DNA of 64,000 nucleotides from contig JTDE01000318.1 of NCBI GenBank assembly GCA_014338405.1, positions 137,046-201,045 of the forward strand, written 5' to 3'. Numbering within the stretch: position 1 is the stretch's first letter; each line of letters opens with the position of its first letter. Shown here one piece after another: positions 11,990 to 25,486 of the stretch. Source of the stretch: Paragonimus skrjabini miyazakii (lineage: Eukaryota; Platyhelminthes; Trematoda; Plagiorchiida; Troglotrematidae). The notes beneath the pieces were generated by a model. That model was given only the letters and a program-made list of their open reading frames with translations, was not told where the DNA came from and did no database searches. A program made the position numbers and the translations under genes.

Positions 11990-13160
11990 CTGATGGGGAG
12001 AAGAAGAAATAAAGTTGGCTTGTCAACGACAGTTATATTCCCCCGAGGATTAGTGAATCTTGCAGGGCTGCGAAGTCGGTTTGGTTTTCGCGAATGTGCC
12101 AGGTCAATATAGGTTGCCCATATATTAGCGCGAGAGAATATGCGTCCTTATCGCCATTCTGTCGTTCGACAAACAGAGGACCAAATTAGTCAGTTCCAGT
12201 TATTTTAAAAAGATTTCCATTCGCCTCTCCATCCTATTCATGAGTCCCGGAGCAGCGGCTCATTGAAATGGTGGCGCAAACTACCCTGGGCAGGTGGAAT
12301 AATTTCTTAAAACGCCGTGTTTGCAGGTAAGATATAAAACGTTTTCTCATAAGAAAGAAAGAACTTGATTCAGACATAAACGAACGTTATTCTTTTGGAA
12401 ATAATGAACAATCAAAGTAGATAGAATGTGTTTCTCTTGTATGACTACAGGATGTATGGCCACAAAAGGTAGGTTAGCATTCTGTAGTCTCCTTTGGACA
12501 AGCAGTGGACCATTCAACATCAATGGGTTTGGCTTCCGTAGATGAGCCTTTTTTGGAACGTTTACTGTTTGTGCCGGGCTTCTTTTGGATGATGAGATGC
12601 TCATCACAGAGTAAGTAGTCTTTTGGAAACGAATATTGCTTTACCAGCCGGTTGATTCCACTTGAAGTCCCCAGAAGTTCGCTGATAGAAAAATGACCTA
12701 CCTCTTTTGTAATGTTTTTAGTCTGGGGTTATCGACTCCATCTTAGAAGCCATACTAAGATCTGCTGCAGCCTGATCCAGAGATATCCTTCTTTAAACTT
12801 CAAAACAACACTATTCGCTTCGTGAGGATACTTTGGTGGTGCAATCACGGTTAATAATGACGGATTCTGTCGGCAGATCTCTCGCTTCTACGACAATAAC
12901 CTAATTGGTTTCATCTTTACAGATGAACGTGTGGTCATATAACCATTGAGCAATTTCCTGATAGCCCTCCGCAAAAATGTTGCACGACACTCTCTGCCGG
13001 ACTGCGTTCTGCATCAATGTAACACCACTGTTCCGTAAGGGATGTGCCGTAACTAGTCACCAATATGCTTACAAGAAAGTTAATCCAGTTCAAGAAACTT
13101 GCTGGGGGAGCCGAACGTGTGTGCACTTTTTGAGGTGCAAGTGGGAAACTCAATAAGTTT
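11990..13160 (-). mobile_element. BEL/Pao LTR retrotransposon remnant (RNase H-integrase)
   Basis: Minus-strand frames, broken by shifts and stops, follow the order of a BEL/Pao pol gene. Near 13000-13050 is EQWCYIDAERSPAES, which corresponds to the family's QW-x-V-P-x-x-x-NPAD segment at the RNase H-integrase join. At 12347-12600 is a run containing LLVQRRLQNANLPF and HPVVIQEKHILSTLIVHYF, the typical GGRL, LP and HP-I-LP-x-xH-x-x-x-LI stretch ahead of the integrase core. Near 12180-12230 is ITGTD followed by a stop and FGPLFVE, the first catalytic Asp region (GVDYFGP in the family). A weaker match to the RG-x-P and DNGTNF region lies near 12020-12060. No LTRs, protease or reverse transcriptase were found. 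The element is a fossil fragment. Confidence 0.75.
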
Positions 13161-13321
13161 TGAAGGTCGTGTTATAAGCTGTTGAAGATCTGAAAAACTG
13201 AACAGAATGTCTTTCGATTATTCTTGTAGGCATTCGTTCGTCTTTCATGCGGAACACTGACCACTACCCTGCTGAGTTAGTTACTTGTACAAATTTGTGT
13301 CTTCCTGGACTGTTGGTCAAT

Positions 13322-13750
13322 TGATCCAAACACATCGGACATCGTAGATCCGACTGATTGTATCCAGCGAATCAAGAAATATGCGGCAGACGTAGAAAGC
13401 AGGATCCATGAACGCATGGACGAGGGTCAGAGATCTCATAAGAAATGAAGCCTTGCACACACATGTATGCCCTAAATGTTGATGTCAGACCAATCCTCAA
13501 GCAACCACACGACGGTCCCTATCTCGTCATCACTCGCCATCCTATGTGCTTCAGGATTAGGAAAGCAGCATGAGAGACGCTACATCGCCGGCTAAATTGA
13601 CAGGTACACCGCAGCAACCGACAACACGTGTGTCGTGCCCAAAGACCTTGTCATTCAGGGAGTGGAGAGGCAAACTGTCATAATCCTTATCATCGCTGAC
13701 TACGAAGTCTGGCGAACGTGTGTGTTTAACTGATCGGCAACTCACATTTC
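13322..13750 (+). mobile_element. Ty3/Gypsy remnant (integrase C-terminus)
   Basis: Plus-strand frames with at least two shifts read as the end of a Gypsy pol gene. They run through a helical stretch (DCIQRIKKYAADVESRI), then KQPHDGPYLVITRHPMCFRI, the family's PYDGP-hydrophobic-RH-K-F segment of the integrase C-terminal domain, an IDR remnant of the DRLKPA motif, and finally TKSGERVCLTDR, like the TRSGRRVRFP-type end of these proteins. Upstream catalytic domains are missing. The fragment lies next to, and points away from, the minus-strand BEL/Pao remnant. The 180-bp repeat at 13948 lies where a 3' LTR would be expected, but LTR ends were not found. Confidence 0.65.
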
Positions 13751-13947
13751 CATTGCAGCCTGCCCCCAATCGGAAAGCTTGTAGGAGGTAGCGGAGCATC
13801 ACGTATTGGCATGATCAAGGTCAAACGACTACAGGCAACCCGCCTGTAGCAGACAACCAGAGTGCGAAGCGACAAACAGGCACTGCTGGGTAGTACTCAT
13901 ATGTGTGCAGTCGCAGTAACTCTTAGTTTTGTCAGCACCAGTCCAAT

Positions 13948-14128
13948 CGATAAACCAGTCATTTGTTTGTAGGTACATGGACGATCCAGTCCGATTGGAG
14001 TAGACTTTTGTTTTCGTTGTCGTCCGAATTGCCGGATAGGTCGGATAAACCCTGTCTCGGGTGCTAGAGTGGTAGCCATCTAAGTAGCTGTTTGTCAGTG
14101 TCATGACAGTTAATTACAGAATGCTGAC
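13948..14128 (-). repeat. 180-bp inverted pair, copy B (possible LTR piece)
   Basis: The reverse complement matches 16577-16756 at about 90% over 180 bp. The most conserved block runs from CACTGACAAACAGCTACTTA to GGACTGGATCGTCCATGTAC. Similarity stops abruptly on both sides. It begins about 200 bp after the Gypsy integrase tail, so it may belong to that element's LTR. This is inferred from position only. Confidence 0.8.
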
Positions 14129-15079
14129 CTGAAGTAATGTTGATTATCCCCGGCGTGTTGACCCGGACACATCATTCGTATTCTGGACCAAAGGGATTTA
14201 AGAATAGGGGGCATTCTAAGCTAGTCGAGTCAGCGACCAACTCCAACGAACCACTGAAAATATGGCCAAGCTAGCTGACACGGGGGTGTAAGTTTATTTC
14301 TGTTCAAATGTTTCGACGTCATTGTCCCAGTGTTTTAGTCACCATGGTCCACGATCGATAATACGTGGCCTCCCACGCACGTTTCTAGAATACTTTCAAC
14401 ACTTGACGTACAGCACTGGGTTGGAAACCGGCACTTATCGAGGAGTGCAAATGGGCAAAGTAAAATTATGACATTTCCCCAAGGGAAACCTGAAACACGT
14501 CATGCTGTATTTTTAGACTAGTCGCGCTATTTGTGGATTCTGACGTGACATTTTATGGCCATGCATACCAAAACGATAAACGTCGCTTGGCGTGTCTCAG
14601 TCTTTAGACCTCTTGTCAACTAGTTTTATTTGACAGTGTTAGCCATATATCGATGCTGTGCTGATGGCAACTTGCCGTGCTACTGAAATCATGGTGGACA
14701 GCTCGTTCGAAAATGTCGTCCACATTGAGGTGTGCTGTTCTCGCAAAACCGACATTGTCCTGAAAAATGCCGTTTGCAAGTTGGACTGGGCTAAGTGTCA
14801 TGCTGGAATTAGATCACAGAGATGAGCCGCGACTAAGTGGACGATATGTTGTTTTGTATTAAACAAGTACCGATGCTGAGACAGTTTTCTACTCTACAGA
14901 TGGACTTTACCTGACATTCAAAGATTACGGGATACCATCAACTGTAAGTGGCTACATACTTTTGATGTAGACTTGTCGTTTAAAGCAAAATAGGAGACCA
15001 CTTGCACGTTCTGTCCAATAGATACTCGATGTCAATTCAAAACAATCTTTTTTTAGGTATACATTAAACTTTCCCCGGA

Positions 15080-15296
15080 AATGATCGCAGCTGTCACAAT
15101 CCCATAAATTTTCCAGTTGACCACTTTCAAAGGGAAGCGTTAGACGCGGGTTTCGCTCTCATTAGAGCTCGTCAGTAGTGCACATCCTAACAGCGGTCGG
15201 GACTAGAACTCCGGTTACACTTTCATGAGGTAACCGTGTTGACCACTGTGCCACTGACCTCACATTAGGCACGACTGAATTATCTTATGTGAAAGC
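15080..15296 (-). mobile_element. tRNA-related SINE copy
   Basis: The reverse complement shows the family order: GATAATTCAGTCGTGCCTAA, GTGAGGTCAGTGGCACAGTGG (A-box-like), CTCATGAAAGTGT, a decayed B-box, CACTACTGACGAGCTC, AATGAGAGCGAAACC, and GACAGCTGCGATCA at the far end. It is close to full length, with the 3' half well preserved. Confidence 0.85.
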
Positions 15297-16576
15297 GTTT
15301 TTTTAGATATTACGTATCACTAATGCGTAGTTGTGAATAATAATGGGTGAAAGCAAGGCTGAGAGAAGCAGGTCGATCGCGGTCTCTAAATCTGGAAGAT
15401 TAGGAATCCGAGTAGATGACACACTACTGCAAGTCCACTCTGGCACTGCAGGATCCCGATGGGACGAACCACCTCATGTGATTGACGTACGAATCTGCTA
15501 GCTACTGAAAATTTTCTACTACCTTGCTGTATGTGAGGGCGAATAAAATGATCACCGTTACTCGTCTTAAGCGGTGAAAAATCGTTGTCGTTATATTGTT
15601 GACCAACACTGCGCTCTTTCAACTTTGGCAGTTCAGTTCAACAGAACAAGTAACACATTTTCCGCTCTCAAAGTATGGAAAGGTATGAGACCAAAAATGC
15701 GACATTTTGCATTTGAAACCATAACAAAACTTTGAAGTCAATAATGTCCTGCTTCCTTTTCATCACAGAGGAATAAATTTGTGCTCATCATGAAGGCAAA
15801 ACACAGATTCGCCCGAGAAAACGGTATCCTTAACCAATGTTAGATCAGTGGACAAGGTCGATAAAAAAACATTTGCAGTGCATTAAACGATTCTCCCGTT
15901 CACTTTCTTAGCGCGCTCATCTTTGTTGAAACTTGTATGAGTGGAAGCCAATGCACCTGAGCATCCAGTGAACCGAGCGCCGAATACTGTCGTATTGCTC
16001 GGAAAATCTACTTGCCGAAACCAGAGAGTTTCTGTTGATAATAGAGGTAACATTTCTTTCCGGTTCCTCCATGGTAACATGCCTGCGGGTAGTTTATCGA
16101 CCTTTTTATCAGCGGGAACTTTCTTGCGGAACCGGTCCTTCATCCTTTGCACCAGTCAAACCCAAGGTTTACCATTCTGTAAACGCCGCTCCTTAAACTT
16201 TATACGGACTTTGCTCAAGCTTCGGCTCGATTAATTCAAGCAAACCGATTCAGTCATATACGTTCTACCCAACTCCATTATGCAGTAGATGAGATAGTGA
16301 ACCCGTGACTTGTTTCTATCAGCTACACACGGTAGTGATGTTCAAGTCAATTATCGGAGAACTGCCGAGAGATAAAATGCCCCCATATTTTCGCACTGAT
16401 GCAACATGAATTTCCTGAGATTGTGCGGATTCACCAGTTGACCTCGATGCGAAAACAGATAGAAAATTTTAGCGCTCTTCTCGTTGACTGGCAGTCTGTA
16501 CTTCTAATTCAGTGTAGGCGATTCAGGGTTTGTGAGCACCCAAGTAAATAATTCCTTCTATATTGTTATACTAGGT

Positions 16577-16756
16577 TTCAGCATTCTGCAATTAACTGTT
16601 ATGGCACTGACAAACAGCTACTTAGATGGCTACCTGTCTAGCACCCGAGACAGGGTTTACCCCACCTATATGGCAATTTGGACGACAACGGAAGCAAAAG
16701 TCTACTCCAATCGGACTGGATCGTCCATGTACCTGCAAACAGATGGCTTGTTTATC
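16577..16756 (+). repeat. 180-bp inverted pair, copy A (possible LTR piece)
   Basis: Partner of 13948-14128 in opposite orientation, about 2.4 kb away. Frames of 99 and 138 codons start in or run through this repeat. The part inside the repeat is shared with copy B in two different frames, so frame conservation gives no evidence of coding. Confidence 0.8.
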
Positions 16757-17049
16757 AGACATGTTGTCTGTATGGGCCCTAAGTCCAACGAACGTATTCA
16801 GGTTTCATTGTTCACCGTGTGTGTGTTTTAGCTTGTGTCCCCATCACCTTAGTAACCGGGTTCAGACGCACCTGTCTGGTTTACTCCCTATTCTTAGCGA
16901 TCCCGTCATCCAACTCCGAAAGAGCCGATTCATGCTTGTGTCCGTCAACCTACTCATGAGCACATTGGCCATGCGAACCTGTTCGCTATTGAAACCCAGG
17001 GAACCTTTTCGAAACACTATAAATTGTTATCGGGACACGTGAACTTGAT

Positions 17050-20000
17050 TTCGAGACCACCTTAACTGGAAAGTTATAATGTATGAAAGAGATTTGTTAT
17101 GCTGTTTCACTTTGTGCTCACGGAGACATAATGGTGACTTGATTTTGATTGCGAAATTTCACTCACACCAGTTGTTCATCGATTGCCCATTCACTCGCGT
17201 TATTGTAACGGCAATTTACATTCTGCTCGGGACAGTTTGACTGGCTTTTGCATCAAATGTCGATTTCACATTGAATCGTTTCAATTTACACTGTCGTTCT
17301 ACCACCGAGGCTAGAAAGAGTGACAAGCTTATTGTGAGGCTAACGTTGTACACTTATGTCGTATGACCTTAATCAGCTTAGTTTAGTGTGGTATGGCATG
17401 TCGGCTAAACTACGTTTCAAATATATAGGCATATATATCCATAAATTTCGCGAATGTCTGACTTACTATCTAGTCGATAGGTGTTATTGATTGAAACCTG
17501 GGAGCAACCGCTAATCATTCGCTGTTGTCCGAAGTGTGTCTGCATATTTCTAGTAAGTGAATAAAAAATAAGCGTAAAAAAATTATTCGGTCACTCCAGG
17601 CAGCTGCGATGCCTTCATACTGATGAGCTGGCCCAATTTTAACAAACCCCTTAGATATGGGTCTCTGTGGGCTGGATAAACATCATGGTGTGGGATAGCT
17701 CACATTCAGGATAATTAATTGAATTCATAATTATTTCGTCTGGTACAGTGTGTAACTTCGTGGATTGTGAGAACGATAATGTCCACAGAGTCGAAAAACC
17801 ATCATGTCAACTGCCGTTTTTTATAGTTCAAACGTGTCAGCAGTTGATATCCACTAATCACAAAATCGATGTTGAAATAGGTTTTGAACTGTAGGTTCTA
17901 CTCGACGGTCTGTTTAGCGGGCATTTAATTTCTGATGACATAATCCTATTCACTGTTATTATAGGCAGTGAAGGCGTAAATCCACAGTTGTTTGTTCAGT
18001 GTTTGAAACTTGTGTCGTAGCAACATTTGGGAGATTTTCGTTTTGTTTCTTCACGTCAGGGACGGTGAGTACATCTAAGTTCCGAATCAACGAAACTTTC
18101 CTCTCTAAGTCAATTACCTAACAATCTGTAACAACAATAGTTCGCCAGCCCTGATAAAATAATTTTGCTTGAAACCAATTCCGACCTTCGAGCACATTTA
18201 AATACTCCATTTAGCCAACTTGTCTAACTGGATGTTTACCTGAATCTACTTTTAGTTCAGCAACGCACTTAACATTGTTGACAGGATGAGCATGTTGTTA
18301 CATCCTGTGTGCTAACTGCGAACCGTTTCATTCTGTTATTGTGTGCATATGTGCACAAATAGAATGTTAGCTACAGTAATATATCATCACTGCCTTTTAC
18401 AATCACCAAAATGAAATTGCACCTAACAATCAACACTCAAGAACCTGTGCACGCAAGTCTTACTTCACGGCAAGTGACGAACGCGTGGCGTGTTTTTTTG
18501 TAACAGCCCCCAGAACTAAGCACGGGCGCTGTCACAAAATGCGCGTGTAGCACATGTCGTGACACCTGGTCGCACCGGTTGTATTGGTGTGGCCTGATTG
18601 AACACATTTAATTTTGAAGTACTATCCGCATCGTGTTTCTTTTTGACGTGTCTGGAAGCAAACACATACCACAACAAATCCCAACTATCGACTTAGAGTA
18701 ACACAATGCATCAATGACATATCAGTCAACTCATCAAAAGTCAATCCCTCTGTGCATGGTTAGGACGACTGGAATGATTGATAGGCACACGAACCACCTT
18801 TCCTGCGTCTGAATGGGAAAGGTAGTGATACAACTATAACACCTACGGCTTCAGAACTAACTTTACCTGTACCGTTTCAGCCGACTACTCAGCCAGCGGT
18901 TTTGGTATCATAATTGCTGTTATGCTATTTGGCAGATCAATAAACATGTGTAACTCTGTGTACCGCTCATGCATTTGAAAATTTTTAAAAGAAAAAGCTA
19001 TTTTGAAATCAACTTCTTAGATTTTTGTTAGTTGCACAATCTGTGATATAAATTCCACAATTTATCCGTACAACTCAATGTAAGCGAACAGCAACCAACC
19101 AACCCTGCTGTCTTAACGACACTGACTGTTGTTGTTATTAATGAAGTTAGGCTTTATTGTATTTTTCTACTTTACGACTTTAAAGTATAACCGACCTTTA
19201 CGAGTAAACATACAGATATAAAACTGACGAAGTTTTCAGGTGAAAGTAAGTGAATGGAAACCGGAATAACTAGTGAATGGAGTCGCAGTAAACCTCGGGG
19301 ATCGGAGAACGTTTCTGTGGGTTTCATTTTTGATTCTGAACGTAAAGAATGACTACTACCTGGATTCAAAATCAACTCTCACTACGACAGTGTGGGCAGA
19401 AAAAACCAAGTGTGAGGCTCAAACTGCCGTTGATTTAGTACACAAATATTTCCGTATCTTTGCGCTTGTGTAATATGTTACATTTTTTACACAATCTTTA
19501 TAATGTTCATGTTACACTTATTCTGAATGACAAAAGTATGGGAAACCGATTTATTTCAAAAATTACTCGTTCTCTTTAACACTTATTCACCTTATGCACA
19601 TTTAAGTCCTAGAACTTAAAACCACTTGCCTAAAGCAAACCTGAAGCAATTGTACGTTCTTGGAACTCGGTTACCACCTCCAATTCTGTGGTATGACACC
19701 TGTCGTAATAGTGCGTAAACAGTTTGTCTTACTATTCTTGTTTTGTTTATTGATTCGTTATAATTTTGATAAAAATACAAATCTACGTGCAAATAAAATT
19801 ATTTCTCAAATGAAATGACTGAATTATCTTATTTGGTAATCTATTTGTGCATTTCGTATATGATGTGATTTTACCTCTTCCCCACTCACTGATAACTATC
19901 TGCAGGTGGTTGTGGCAGACAGGCTAAATGAGAAAAGAACTGATTGTAGAGTGTTTAGTTTTCGATAAGCGTCATCTCACGCGTAACGGTTTTTTCTAGA

Positions 20001-23000
20001 CTGCCAGGTGCGGAAAACTATTTCAATTTAGCCACTAAAAGCTATTGTCAAACACTTTCTTGCAAGTCTACTCTACCGTGAATTGGGACCGATTTTGGTT
20101 GTGACCAAAAGATTCAACATAGTGTTATGTGATCCAAAACACCGAACACATCGGTCTTGTCTATAACATCTTACGTGGAGAGCATGAAACTAATCTTCGT
20201 GCAGTTTTGCGTGACTCATGTGGTTAGTTTTTCTCAAAAGTATGTCTGGTATACATCTGGGTTTAGAATAAATTGTCAGGAGATGTACAGCCCTACTTCA
20301 CAAAGACCCACCGTAAAAAATAGCAGTCGAACCTTTCATATGTTCTGCCGACATGCAAAACAACTTCCAATACAACCCAGCGGTTTATGCTTACTACTAA
20401 ATGTTGCTCTCTGAATTGGATTTTCGTTGAGTTCAATCACTTCCATCTGAATTCTGTTAGCAACACTTTGATCAAACACTTAGGTCAAACAGAGTTATCA
20501 CTGTATTATTGCATGTGAAACCAGCAGACACTAGCGTGTAACAGTTTATCTCGTGCTGGGACTTTCTCAAATTTTCTAGAAATTCAACTCTAAAGTAGCC
20601 GTTAACGAATGAAAAGCACTTCTTGATACTGCACTTAAAGTTTGCAAGTTGGAAAGCAGAAATATTTTTACTCTAAATATCATTTTCTTTCTTATAGAAC
20701 TGAAGTCTTTCACTCATGTTATCAGTAATTTTGTCACGGCCTTGACTACGGAATTAAATCATTTAAGATGACAGAAAATAACAACTTCTTAATCTAGTTT
20801 CAACAAATAATAATTATTTCTGAAGCTCTGTAAAAAATCACGGCCGATTCAGCGTGGAGCTCTCCGATATCGCTTCCCTGTATAAAACGCAGGAGTAAAA
20901 TCATTCTCAGAAAAATCCAATGTAAGTTGCGGTGGCAAAAGCGGTTAACATTGACGGCATGCTCTAATGTTTCCACATAGTTGTCGGAAAACCTCTAGAT
21001 TCAGTTATACGTTTTTGACAAACTAAATCATCTTGATGAAAAAGTTGAAAACGGAACGAGTCTGTGACTGTACTTCTTTTCTTGGGAGTGAAGAATACCA
21101 ATTTCGCGATTCATTGGCTTTGTCAGAAACCAAGGCACAACTTCCCTCATCAAAGGAACGCTAGCTATACGGGCGAAACTGAATACTTCATAACGTAGCG
21201 TATTCACAATGAGGTAGCTATTTGCCGTTTAAAAGATGTATTCTTTTGTTTTGTTAGTTAGAAGCGGATTGCAAAATAGGGTGTCATTACAGTTATATAT
21301 CACAAATTCCACTAAATGTAAGCTTTCTTGGACACTCGTTTATTGACTTAAGTGAGATGAAGATAATCGTCATTATTGAAGTTCTACGGTGACTAGGTTA
21401 AAAAGTTTCAGGACAAATGGAAACTCACTGTTCCAGTGTTGTTGAGCAGCAGTGTCGTTTCAGTATTTTGAAATCATTCTCTACACAATGTCTTTCTTCA
21501 GAGGCTTTTCACTATTCGTGGTGATGAGTTTTCATGCTTTAGTTCCTTACCAACCTGAGACATATCTGTTATGTGCACTTAAACAAGAACCTGCCTGGTC
21601 AACTGGACACACAGCAAACAACTGTTGTCAGAAATTGAATAAATCTCGATGTCCCCAAAATATGTTACCCCGATTTTCCTAAATAATCGTCAGAATGAAC
21701 CGGTGGAAATTAGTTCCGACGAAATCTACGCGAATATGTCACCAGTGTGCGGCATTTTCACAGCTACCGTATGAAATTGCAACGGGGAAATCTTGTTGTC
21801 TTGACTAATTGGATTGGCAGAGCCAGCAGACAATGTTTTATGGTGTGCACTTTACTATGAAATAACCACTTAATCCTTCTGTCACGTGTTATCAATTTCG
21901 ACTAATAACGGGTAGTTTACTACATGAGGAAAATCTCTGCACAGCGAATTGATTTACTTGATCATAGCCCGTACGGAAAAAGTAATATATATGGACTCAG
22001 CGCAGTTTGCGCCGTCTTTTTGAAAAAATGGATTAGAGTTGGACTGTTGGAAATTGGAATTTTCTCTTCTGAAACATCTAAGGAAAAAGCCCACAATTAT
22101 TGACAGGATTGGTATAGTATATTTGTCGATGATGTTAGAACACACGCAGCATGAACAAACTTATGAAACTTGTACGAATTGGGGTTTGAAATCTTACCGT
22201 ATCTATCATATTCATTGAATATCCTACCAACAGCCTATGAGTTTTCTGCATCCTTCACTCTATTTCCGTAAGCAGGAAAACTTTTCTTCAGGAAGACTGC
22301 CCTTGGAATCAAACATGTCATAAAAGAACGCAACAGTTATCCAAACGAGCAGGAATGAAATTTTTAAGACGGTGAAACCAGATTCCTGTAACGGTAGGTA
22401 TTTCGTGTAAAATTTTGAAATTTAGCAGAATGCTTCGATATGTCTATTCACTAACACAAAAAAACATGGATAAAGCCATAATGAGCTTCGAAAAGTTTTC
22501 TTCAGTGAATCAAGATTTCCTCCATAATTTTACCTGCCTTATAGGCTTGAAAAAAGGTGATGATAGTATCTACAGATTAATGAAGACAGAGTTCAAGAAA
22601 GCTTCCGCATTCACTGATGTGACATCCGCTTGCTTTTACAATGAACCATTAGCTTATTAAAAGCTAAAACTCAGTCAACGAACTTGTTTTCCGTGATTTG
22701 CCCGAAATTAGTCAAACACTAATTAACCTAATGGACGGTAAACGATAGTTAGAGGGTCTTCAATACACTATGGATACATTTTTATTTAGAAACCATGAAC
22801 AGGGTTACTGTTTCGCTACTAAAATGTCCGAACATATCGATTCAACAAGAAATTTGTATGAGACGGAGGTGGACAGGTCAAGATGCTTTGTTGCACAGCT
22901 ATAAAATAGTGAAGTAAAGAGAAATTTCGAAGTTCAATAAACCTAAACGATGAAATTTTTATTAATTACCCGTTAACCATAAGCCATAAAGTAGTGTTAG

Positions 23001-25386
23001 AAAACTTTCATGACAATAAATGTTTCGGCAAATGAACCTCTTGGCACCTTCGGTGAAAATTGAAATCTAGCTACAAAACCCTCGTTGTTTTGGGTAGGTT
23101 TATCGTTCCGGGAATCATGTTGTCACAATCTGCTGTCGTTGGAACAAATGATGCTGAGTCACGATAACCCATCCGTACTTCTTAATAGACCTTGACTGAC
23201 AGTATATTGGGACCTCCAAATTTTCACTTAATAAATATTTGTTTTTCTATTTGACTGAACTTGTCTGTTGATGACAATAAAATAGATTTTCCGCGTTGCT
23301 TTTTGACTGTTAATTGATTTTTTGGGTTCACTTTAACATCTCACTTGTTTGCCATGTGATTTCCTACGTTTTGCGGCTAATTAATCATACATGAATTTTG
23401 TTGCTTTCACCAATGAATTCTGGAAGGCTTCCACTGAAATTACTGGAGTTGCATAAGAGATATTCCCTAACAGTTGAATCGTAACGTACTTTATACTCGA
23501 AAGATAAATACTTACATGAATATGCCGTGAGCTATTGATTGCCCATTTTTATGTTAAAAATGAGAATTAGATATAACGTCGCATGACATATCACAATTGC
23601 CACTAATGTATATTCCATAAATATGAGAAATCTCACCAAAAAATAACCAAGACAGTTATTTATTATGCACATTAAATAGATTTGTACTTGTGCTGGAAGC
23701 ATAAAAACACACAGGTTAAAACAAGCGATTAATAAAGAGGAATTCAATAAGAAAGTTTCACAGTTGAGTAAACCGAACATCAAATCATCCGGTCAAGTAT
23801 TGTATGGTTGATTTGAGGCAACAGAGTCACAAGTCAGATAGTGAGAAAGAACGATTCAGTAAGTTTCCCGTGCACAATGCGTTTTCTTTGATACACGAGC
23901 TTACCACTTAATCCACATTGGAGTAGGATTATATGAAGTATTGAACGGGAAATGGGTTAACAACGTCAGTGACTTTTGAAGCTACTCATCAGAACTGTGT
24001 ATAATAATCTTAAATCGAAGCGTACATGCGACTTGGAGCGTCAGTATACTGTTTTTTTTGATCAAGCAAGCTGAGCTTGGCCGACACAAAATACTTTCAC
24101 TGTACAACCACACGAGTAACAAATACATCGAAAGCCGTACTCACATAGATCAGATATTCATATCGCGTGACCAAATTTATTGTGCTACTTACACTGGGTA
24201 GAATGTTGAGGTTGACTTTCATTGTGCCACTTCTTTTGACTGAACATGATATATCCGCTATTTGCCTTAGTCTCTAGTCGAGGTCTAGAATGAGTTAAGG
24301 GTTTAACGAAAACAAACACAGTACATTCAATCGATATATATGAGATTGTTCATATGAGATTTCGCCCATTCTGCTATTTGAACAAAAGCAATGTGCCCTT
24401 AGCTTAAGGCGTTTATAAAAAAAGCACAATATTTTAAAACGTAACATAGTAATTCTCCGTACAGTAATCTCCTTGAAAGACCTCAAGTGAACAATGTCAC
24501 TTACTGGTGACCAGCAGAAAGGCAAAGTAAAACGACCGTTTTACGCGAATGATAGTCGTGTATAATGATGTGGTCAGCCACCTTTGTCTTACCACAGCCG
24601 AAGCTACGATCCGACTGCGAGATCTAAGGTTGTCAGCGCAAAATTAATTCGCTCTTACCATTGGATTTCTTTGACAAACAGTCAGTCCGAGTCCATCACT
24701 AACAGGCATCATATTGGAAGAATATCTGATGTTCTACGCAACCGAGAGCCGTAGTTTGCGTTTGTTGAACCCACGAAAAATCCACTTAGAATAATTTACC
24801 TAACATATACGTGTGTTAACTTAGCGGATATATCTTATGATCATTGAAGTTTCAGAGATTTCGAGAGTAAAATAAGTATAAAACACATTGTATATTACTC
24901 TACACAAGGATTTATCGAACAGTACTGATGACGGTTCTTCGTTTCGCTAATTACTTGTAGTGACCTAATTTCCGTTTTATGCCCGTCATCTTCAGTTTGT
25001 GTACCGAGTGGTAATTGTTGTATCCTATGACTCTTGAAAACTTGACAAATAGGAGCATCCATTAACAAGAGATAGTGCGTGGAATTATACCAATGATTTG
25101 TCATTTTTAGTTTTCTCCCAACATGACACATCTTAACGTCAGTGTGTGGCTTTATGGTCAATCAATCTAATGTCAGTCGGGGATCCTATATTATCAGCAG
25201 CTTCTAATTACGTATTTGTGACCGTACTCAACACACAGCTGCAACGTAATGGACATCGTTCTTCCAGTTAACGTTTGAGGATAGCGAAGTAAACATCGAT
25301 TGACTTTGTTTAAACATATTTGGTAGCTGCTAAACTTTTTAAGCTCGGTATGCTTCCTTACACGTAGCAAACGGTTTTTCAAGCGT
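17050..25386. other. Long featureless AT-rich stretch
   Basis: No transposon protein, SINE or strongly supported exon was recognised over 8.3 kb. Short open frames with possible splice acceptors exist at about 19280-19470 (+), 22430-22660 (+) and 24895-25161 (-), but none exceeds what chance gives. Best read as intron or intergenic DNA. Confidence 0.45.
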
Positions 25387-25486
25387 NNNNNNNNNNNNNN
25401 NNNNNNNNNNNNNNNNNNNNNNNNNNNNNNNNNNNNNNNNNNNNNNNNNNNNNNNNNNNNNNNNNNNNNNNNNNNNNNNNNNNNNN
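25387..25486. other. Assembly gap of 100 N
   Basis: Exactly 100 N between AAGCGT and ATCCCTTTC. The round length is the usual placeholder for a scaffold join of unknown true size. Sequence order across it depends on scaffolding. Confidence 0.98.

Noticed and set aside
11709..11993. 94-codon frame ending at a GTAAGG donor-like site
   Set aside because: It abuts the BEL/Pao remnant and may be antisense to its continuation; no family resemblance and no clear acceptor.
16626..17042. 138-codon plus-strand frame
   Set aside because: It starts inside the 180-bp inverted repeat, where two frames are equally shared between copies. The rest has no family resemblance and the length is within chance.
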